Source: Gnetum montanum
Lineage: Eukaryota > Streptophyta > Gnetopsida > Gnetales > Gnetaceae
Direction: 5' to 3'
Assembly: GCA_015680685.1 (NCBI GenBank)
Contig: MNCI01036289.1
Coordinates: forward strand, 4,813 to 68,812
Length of the DNA: 64,000 bases
Shown here: positions 57,101-64,000 of the stretch, one piece after another
How positions within the stretch are numbered: position 1 is the first letter of the stretch
Layout: each line of letters opens with the position of its first letter
Program-made: the position numbers and the translations under genes
Notes under the pieces: generated by a model
Seen by the model: the letters and a program-made list of their open reading frames with translations, nothing else
Databases searched by the model: none
What the model was told of the DNA's origin: nothing

Positions 57101-58028
57101 TCAGTGCGTCAATGAAATGGTCTTGTTGGTGTAAATTGTTGCAGAAGGACAAGAGCGTGATTCTGGTTTCAGTTAGAAGGAAATGTTGGTTTTGGTTGTG
57201 ACTGGTGCTCTTTGTTTGCTTGGAGTACAACATCAATGTTTGACGTATATGGCCACTGTAGCACCAAATTTACGAATAGTGGCTCTAGCAGCAGCATCTC
57301 AAAACCATACACATACCCCTTCTCTATGGATTTTCGAAAATAGAAGTTTAGCAGATACAAATTTTCGAGATACTGATTGTAGTCTGTCTGCCATTAAAAA
57401 TAAATTTTAGCAAGAAACTTCGGCTTTGGAATGGGTTTCTTGCACTCCCATGATGATTTCCTTGTTTGAATTAAAACCGCTACCATTACTGTGTTCTTGA
57501 AATCTACTGAGAAATAACATTGGATTTTGCTTTCGTTTTTATGCAGTTTGCTGGTGAAGCTGGACGAAATTAGAATGATCAGTGGCAGAACTGCCATTTT
57601 CCGTATTAGTCCTATTCTGAGACTCAGCAATGCTAAGTATTTCGTTGCCGGTCATTTCTTTCCACTCTGAATTCAATTTAGGTCTATTTGCTCTAAATTC
57701 ATCTGCTCTATGATTGAATTTATCCTACATTATTGCCATATTACTCAAACCCCTCGGTCCTACACAAAGAAATCGATCACTTTCTTCCTGCTCGCTTAGG
57801 TGAATAATATAATTCTTGTTTGCTAAAGGGATAATTTGGCACTTTATTTTCATATCCCAAGAAGGCCTCAACAACATTTTATTTAACAGAGAATAGCTCC
57901 AAAACATTCATCAACCTATCACTTTTATGCTATATGTTTTACTTTCAAATTCTCAAACACTGGTTATTCCAATTTTAGATATGATAGTCCAACTGTTCCA
58001 TGAAATGGCCAAATGTGCCAACACTAAG

Positions 58029-58467
58029 CACTTTACTTTAATTCATTTAATTAATTAATTCATAGTGATAATTAAAGCACATGAGTACAACCATCTTGAG
58101 CATATGCTTAATGCTTGGTAACCTAGTAGTGTTGTAACGTGTTCAAGATGTGTATAGAAGATGGCTTTAGATGCATGTTAGGATTAGTTAAGCATTAATT
58201 AGTTATTAGATCAATTAATCATTTAAATACTTTATTTTTTACACTTAGGTGCTTTAAACAATAAACATAAAATGATAAAAATCATATGCCTTACACTTAA
58301 CCATACACTTGCGTTTCATAAGTGAAACTGAGAAGACAATGATCATGTTTATTAGATTCACTACCTATACCTAGTGTACTTAGAAAAGTCTATAGAATTT
58401 GACCAGATCACTTAGTGAATGCTAGTGATTTGTATGGTTGGATATAGGGACTACTCACTGCTCATCA
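58029..58467 (+). repeat. 5' LTR of element 5, part 2
   Basis: Continues 54389-55029 and ends GTATGGTTGGATATAGGG...CTCATCA at 58467. Confidence 0.8.
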
Positions 58468-58484
58468 TTGGTGCCATTGCTAGG
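58468..58484 (+). other. Primer-binding site of element 5
   Basis: TTGGTGCCATTGCTAGG directly follows the LTR, a tRNA-Asp-type site with a few changes. Confidence 0.7.
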
Positions 58485-58620
58485 AACTTTAGTTAGCTAT
58501 GTGAGCTATCTAGGAGATTAGTGAAATTATTCAACAATGTTATAATGAACTTTAAAAGTTAACATCATTAAGAAAAATAATAATAACAACAAGAGCACAT
58601 TGTTTTTCTTTCAATTTAAT

Positions 58621-60960
58621 ATGGCTTCTTCTCACAAGGAAGATTCTTTGTCACCATATGGAGGTGGATCCAATCAACATATGTGTGAAGGGTCAAAATC
58701 ACTAGTGCCCCAACAATGCAGAGTGGTATATACTCATCTTGATGAGTATGTGCCAAACTTCACCTTCATCTTGCATAAGGATGAATAGCTGTGATGAAGG
58801 GACATTGAATGCAACATTATGTTATCACTCGATTAATTAGTTCTTGTGATGCTACTTCAAACTTTCATGATATTGGGCATCCAGGGGCTCAATGCTAAAT
58901 ATGTTATGCAAGACCATGACTGTCGAGATTATCATCCCACTAAAGCACAATGGAAGAAATATCGACAATAGGAGATGCACTACAAGGCACCAAGAGAAAA
59001 ATGGTTTACAAATGTCTTGTTCCTACTAGGCTAGAAGGAAGGTGAGGATCCCTTCTCTAGGGGTTCTCAAAACACTAACTTTCCTCTCTTCTTCTTTGAT
59101 GAAGGAGGCCCTAACCAAAATTTACAGTCTATTGTAAATAATCCTGGTTTAAGAAAGAATGGATTCGATGACCATGGGGGCTTCAAAGGAGGGAGTCAAG
59201 GAAGGAACCAAGACAAACACTAAGATAGAGATAGACATGGTAAACATGGCCATGACCTAAGAAGAGAGAGTAACAGGCACTGTGTTGATGCTAGCTCTCC
59301 TTCCTCTTCATCTTCAACATCCTCATCTTCTTCCTCCTCTAGCTTTGACCAAAGCCATGGAGGATGTGACTATGAGGGAGGTGATAGGAAGGACAAAGAT
59401 GATTGTGGGACCCACTGAAATATTAGAGACCAAGGATGTGGGCAATCAATGGAGGCTCATCATCAAGAATGAAGGGGTAGCAAAGGACATCATAGGCATC
59501 ATGACCATCATAGGAGCTATGACTATGATGAGCCTTTGCTTGCAATAAGGAACATGTTAAACATTACAAAGGCCATGAGGATTCTAATGAGGCATGTGAA
59601 AGATAGTAGAATTAAATGGTTGGATATGAATAATATCTCCATATTTGAAAGGGGATATAACTCAAATCCATAGAATCATCTTCAAGTTTTTCACAATGCC
59701 TATGCCTTGCAGAACATTGAAAATGAATGACAAAAAACTAAAGTTGTTCCTAAGGACACTCATTAAAGAGGCTAAAATCTGGTACCAATTCTTAAAACTA
59801 GAATTAATAAAATGATGAAGTACGATGCTTGAACTCTTTAATGACAAGTATCACATGTACTCTTGAGTGTCTAATATAAGGAAGTAGATGCAAGGGTGGA
59901 GACAAGAAACACATGAATCCTTGGATGAGATCATGGGTAGATATTACTCTCTATTGCATAGATGCCTTGGTTATGGCTTTTCTCAAAGGGAGAAACTATG
60001 TCATATCATAGATGGGCTCAAAACAAAAATGAGAAGAACTCTTAGTGTTTATGCTCAAGGGAGACATTTAGAACTAAGGGTCCATTAGATCCAAACACTA
60101 ATTGAGCAGGTGATCAAAGAAGAAGATGAGTTGAGAAAAAGGAAAAGTGCAGAGGAATACAACTAGGATCCTTCCATTTGAAAAAAGGAAGTCTAGTTTT
60201 ATAACAATGAGGAGGTGCAATGTAAGACCTTGTTGATTAAAAAATATATTTCTAAAATATTAGCAAAGGTAGATAAAATGTGGGATTCTTTGGATGAGAA
60301 ATTTCAAGTTTCTCTTAGAAATGATGAAGAGTCGAAAGAGCATGTTAGTGGTCATGAACAAAGGAGAATGAAAGAAGTTGAACATGCCCATCAAAGGGGT
60401 AAGGGAAAAGCTGTTGTCGTTGAAGAGGTTATGGAGTCTAAAAAAAATGATGATGGTGGATGTGACATCTACCAATACGAACACCCTAAGGGATGTTGCC
60501 TCATTGTGTCACACTTATAGGAGTATGGGGTATATGAACTAAATTATAAATTGGTAAGAAGGTAACCACCTATGGGGTTGCCTTATCCTCAAGGAAACTA
60601 CAGGTCGTTCCATCAATAGCAAGTATACTATTAAAGTGGAGCTCCACCCCAACCTCATGAGTAGTCCTAGTAGTGGCAACACCCACAGTCATGGGAGATG
60701 CCACCACCAAGGTAGTAGTACCCTTACCAATAGCCAGATCTATATGGGTACTATGTTTAGCACCTAATGTTTTCTACGTGACTCTTCCAATCATGCATCT
60801 TTCCAATACCACTGCTACCCTCCTAAATACTATAGAGCTCAATCTCCAAGAGGGGAGTCCCCATTTCCATTCTACCCTCCTCATCGTTCTGCACCTATAC
60901 CTTTGTCCTCAACTCAATTACCACTAGCTCCATCCATGTAGGGTGAACTTCCTACCTAAC
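58621..60960 (+). pseudogene. gag: gag of element 5
   Basis: The start MASSHKEDSL at 58621 is the best-supported gag start among the copies. The blocks are the N-terminal YTHLDEYVPNFTFILHK, the DYHPTKAQ motif, a serine run (59297-59345), an H/D/G-rich part, the capsid core (about 59640-60160), a charged helix (60215-60450) and a zinc knuckle at 60461-60500. In the knuckle the second Cys is Tyr (C-D-I-Y-x3-H). The tail is P/Y-rich. About fifteen stops. It matches element 2 gag in order and spacing. Confidence 0.8.
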
Positions 60961-61254
60961 TGCAACAAAGAAATGCCATAAGGGCTATTAACTTATAGCC
61001 GGCTCTCCAACTGAGTGGTTTAGAAAATAAACCCTAGAAAAGACCTTTCTTCTAAACCAATAGTCCTTCTTATCCCTCATAGACACCTATGGTTGATGGC
61101 CTTACCTCTCCCTCATCCTTTGCTATATCATTTGAGAGCCCTTCAAACCAAATGCCTCCCAAAGTTCATACTATCATGTTGATCCATGCGGTCACTGATT
61201 GAATTATGGCTAGCCACCTTTCTAGGTAAAGCTTTGATCGTAAGAGTCCCTTAA

Positions 61255-61670
61255 TTTACTTTCATATTGCTGGAAATGAGCCTTGCAAGGCTCTTCTATA
61301 CTTAGGTTATGGTGTTAATTAAATCTTCTATAAAATGTACAAATCTTGAAACCTACCTCCTCTCAAGAAGAGCAACATTTATCTTGAGTTAGCTAATTGA
61401 TCCATCACCATCCCCTTGGGATTGATGGAGGACATTGTGACTAGCATATGTGGATGGTCCTATCCTACTAACTTCCTAGTGATTCATGTAGATAACTTCA
61501 AGGGAGATTTCCCAATGATCATGGGAAGGGCTTGGTTGAGCATAATAGATGCATGGCTAGGAATCAAAGACCTCTCCTTGAAAATTTCCAAGTAAAATTA
61601 ATTTGGAAAGATCGAGAGAAAGCATGTTTCATGCATCACATATAGTGACATATGGTGTAACCATGTGTAG
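61255..61670 (+). pseudogene. Protease domain of element 5, inactive
   Basis: GNEPCKALLYLGYGVN matches the element 2 protease, but the catalytic D-S-G is Y-L-G here. GDFPMIMGRAWLSIID is the second signature. In-frame stops follow GVN and lie in the middle. Confidence 0.75.
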
Positions 61671-62024
61671 AAATTATGGACTATAAAAAGCACATCAATC
61701 ACAACATGCAGATAGTGTGCCGATGTGACAAAAATTCAAAGGTGCTCATACGCAATAGTCATAGAACAAAAGGAAATCTAGTAACTGAAAGTTGATCCTG
61801 ATAGCAACTCAACTTTATGTATGGAAAAAACTGAGAGCCTTACAAGTGCCTATATTGAGGGCATGGACGAGATGGAGCAAATCCATCACCAACTTTCTGA
61901 TGAATCTAATGGCACTAATTACAGAGAGTTGGAGATCCCTAAGGGCTTTAAACAAGAGTCCCTTGAGTTGAAAACTTTGCTAGTTGGAATGGTATATGTT
62001 TTCTTTGAAAAATGACAAGCCAGT
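61671..62024 (+). pseudogene. Protease-RT linker of element 5
   Basis: SNSTLCMEKTESLTSAYIEGMDEMEQIHHQL (in part open, 61821-62015) is shared with elements 2 and F. The sequence stops at the LTR of element 6. Confidence 0.65.
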
Positions 62025-62956
62025 TGATGAGTGGCGAGGTACCCCTACACTCAACCATACGAATACGAGTGTGTACGCACGATCCGGTCGAACTCCGCAG
62101 ATGGACTAGTTATAGCACCTAGATAGTTAGCCTTAGGTCGCAGTTTGCTGTCTTACCACCTAGACTAGTATTGCATATGTCATGTATGGTTTAGTCTAGA
62201 TGAGGTGTATGATGTGTTCCTAATCTAATGCTACTCCTGAAGGCAATGGAAAAGAATATTAACTAAGCTAAGCTAGGCGGAAAAGGGTAAGAAAATCTAA
62301 TCTAGCCGAAGTGCGATGAGCAACTAATTCCTTGATCAACCATACACATCTTGGACCTCATGCACAACTACCACTGGGACTACCAAGCATAGATCCTAGG
62401 TACACCACTGGGATTACCAAGCATAGATCCCAAATACACCACTGGGCTACCAAGCATAGATCCTAGCTACACCACTGGGCTACCAAGTAGTGACACTTAA
62501 ATGCTCGTAATCAAGTAGTACTCGTTCCTCTTTTAGGATTTTAAGGGTGGGAGAGAGAAAATAGTAAATAACATTAAATAAATAATAGATAAATAAATGA
62601 CAAAGTGAATGCTATAATGATGAAGTAATCTCAAACTTTATTGCCGGTCATGTGTGTGTCCAAGTATGGCACACTCGAATAAAGACACCGTACAATTACA
62701 TTCACCACACTGCTGGCAGACATGGAAAAAAATCTAACTCTGGAGGGATCAAACTACCAGAGCTTCGCTACTTCTAACTGGGATGCCCAAAACTGGGAAA
62801 GCCGCCTCTTATTTATAGATATGGTGGTGCATTGCGATATCGCGACTCTGATACAACAGCGTTGTGATATCACGACTATCGATACAATAGGGCTGTGATA
62901 TCACAACTGTGATATCACGGCTGCGATATCATAGCTAGCAAATTCATGACTCATCA
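62025..62956 (-). repeat. 3' LTR of element 6
   Basis: 932 bp, the most complete family member: TGATGAGTGGCGAGGTACCCC...ATGACTCATCA. Three copies of a CACCACTGGG-TACCAAGCATAGATCC unit lie at 62390-62480. The TATA box is at 62810-62820. The U3 has six GATATCGC/GATATCAC words (62834-62935). Confidence 0.88.
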
Positions 62957-63119
62957 TACCCCCACGACTGAATGAAAACTCGTCCTTGAGTTACAGAGAG
63001 AACAAGCTCCATTGATTACATAGTGGATAGGTATGGGATTATTAATTGACTAGAATGGATTCATGCCGCAGTGTGGAGAGAAAACAAAATAAAGACACAA
63101 CACACAAAATATTTACAAA

Positions 63120-63710
63120 AATTTGGAACTCATGTAGTTCCTGGTGGTGGTGACTCCTCCATAGGTGTCTTTCCCTTTTCTTGCACTCCAGGTCTTGGGA
63201 TTTGATAGCATTGAAGTATGGCCTAGAGTTTATCCTCTTGTAAGGCCTTGAGTGCCTTGGCATGCATGTAAGTTTGCACTTGTGCCATAGAGGCAGCCTA
63301 GTTAGCCTTCTCTTTTTCTACTGCCACCCTTTTATTCTCTATCAACAATTTATTAAGTTGCTCAATTATGAACAACCTTTGGCCCTATATTTGGAAGGTT
63401 TAATACTTCCAAAATGGCTTGAACAGAGAAATCAATAGTCACACCACAAATGTTAACCATGGTGCCTTCTTCTTTATTGTGCCAAAATTGGTACATTTCC
63501 CCTAAGTACCAGGCACTGCTTTCAGAGAGGGTATCTCCTACTTCTGCCTACCTAGACCGTACGGTAGGAGGATCTTCTTGATGAACGCTAAATGATTGTT
63601 CCTCCTATTCTGCATGTTGTCTGGTAAGATCATGTCTTCCACCTCTCCAAGATCATTCGATCACACCTTGAGTAGGACCTTCCTATTGTCTGCTTTTCGG
63701 GGCCATCTAC
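63120..63710 (-). pseudogene. 3' ORF of element 6, internally deleted
   Basis: The start is ATGGCCCCG at about 63707-63699 after a TAG acceptor. The N-terminal GPTQGVI block, the GTMVNICGV-like domain piece (near 63470) and the C-terminal PRPGVQEKGK...PPPGTT (63220-63130) match the 3' ORF of element 1. The coiled-coil middle is missing. Stops are present. Confidence 0.6.
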
Positions 63711-64000
63711 AATCACACGAGACCAATTGTTAGTAAGGTTGTTACCAAAGTTAGGTTATACCTTACTGCTTGCCTTAATATATTTACTTTATTTCTGTGT
63801 GATGTTAATTATTGGAGGAACATGTCCCTGAAATATTATAATGTTGAGTCCTTTTTGCTTAGGTGATTTCCAAATTTAATTTTCTGGTATAACTAAGGGG
63901 ATAAAATTATTTTTGACACATTCTATTCTTAGTTTTAGAACTAATTACCCTTAAAGATGTTCTTCAGGAAATGATGAATTTCAAAAAATTTATGCACTAT
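63708..64000 (-). other. Upstream of the 3' ORF in element 6, with conserved splice acceptor
   Basis: The minus strand reads CTTACTAAC, then GTGTGATTGTAG, then ATGGCC, as in element 1. The remainder to 64000 aligns with 3561-3810 and is non-coding. Confidence 0.6.

Larger units (their letters stand above)
55030..58023 (-). mobile_element. LTR-like 3-kb repeat, copy b (solo), inside element 5 LTR
   Basis: The ends are TGTTGGCG...TGCCAACA and the flanks are CTAAG on both sides (55025-55029 and 58024-58028). Positions 55030-55250 match the reverse complement of 25362-25576. The last 32 bp match the first 32 bp of copy a. Between these ends nothing aligns. The interior is GC-richer around 56880-57100 and may be host-derived. 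An N run covers 55367-56334. Confidence 0.7.
54389..62024 (+). mobile_element. Element 5: Athila-like element, truncated
   Basis: The 5' LTR (54389-58467, containing the LTR-like insertion 55030-58023) is followed by a primer site, gag, a protease remnant and the linker to RT. It is cut at 62024, where element 6 begins. It aligns with element 2 throughout. RT, integrase and the 3' LTR are not in the window. Confidence 0.8.
62025..64000 (-). mobile_element. Element 6: second pol-less element, 3' end only
   Basis: The 3' LTR is at 62025-62956, with a purine tract at 62957-62970 and interior running off the window on the right. The interior aligns with element 1 (532 to about 3800) but lacks about 0.8 kb (coiled coil) and 1.2 kb. 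Splice acceptor and ATG of the 3' ORF are kept. It was inserted into element 5, so it is younger. Confidence 0.8.

Noticed and set aside
1-64000. tRNA or rRNA genes
   Set aside because: Only the primer-binding sites resemble tRNA ends. No cloverleaf or rRNA sequence was seen.

Overview
This 64 kb window contains no ordinary host gene that I can defend. It is a dense stack of old, nested transposable elements with plant-type families: Ty3/gypsy of the Athila and Tat types, Ty1/copia, a LINE and a small MITE. The coding relics carry many stops and the LTR pairs are diverged. Large, old, nested retrotransposons at this density suggest a very large seed-plant genome, possibly a gymnosperm. That identification is inference. 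Two runs of N (24486-25361 and 55367-56334) are assembly gaps.

Layout. 1-79 is the tip of a plus-oriented LTR joined head-on to 80-8312, a minus-strand, pol-less Athila-like element (element 1: gag remnant plus a 3' ORF that appears to be expressed by splicing). 8313-47000 is one nest. A LINE carrying a MITE and a 973-bp tandem duplication was entered by a copia element (9828-42521, TSD AATAA). The copia was entered by an Athila-family solo LTR (TSD ATGTG), and that LTR by a complete plus-strand Athila-like element (element 2, 10867-40962, TSD ATTAA). The integrase of element 2 was entered by a 22-kb minus-strand Tat-type element (element 3, 15590-37534, TSD TATCT/GATCT), which in turn holds a 3-kb LTR-like repeat (22606-25576, TSD GTACA). 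A short deleted Athila-like element (43890-46839) also sits in the LINE.

Right part. 47000-50199 holds poorly classifiable sequence, an LTR fragment and an integrase fragment. 50200-53745 is a minus-strand Athila-like remnant with RT. 54389-62024 is a plus-strand Athila-like element (LTR, gag, protease) whose LTR contains a second copy of the 3-kb repeat (55030-58023, TSD CTAAG). 62025-64000 begins another pol-less element of the element 1 family.

Most interesting. Between the protease and reverse transcriptase of the Tat element, on the opposite strand, lies a gene-like unit (26276-30969) with a TATA box, several GT-AG introns (at least three joining open frames in phase) and a poly(A) signal. 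It is flanked by minisatellites whose units form small hairpins with compensatory changes. The pol-less family carries a 3' ORF whose ATG directly follows a splice acceptor with a TACTAAC branch site, conserved in two copies. The two 3-kb repeats share ends and target duplications but have different interiors that look like host-gene pieces.
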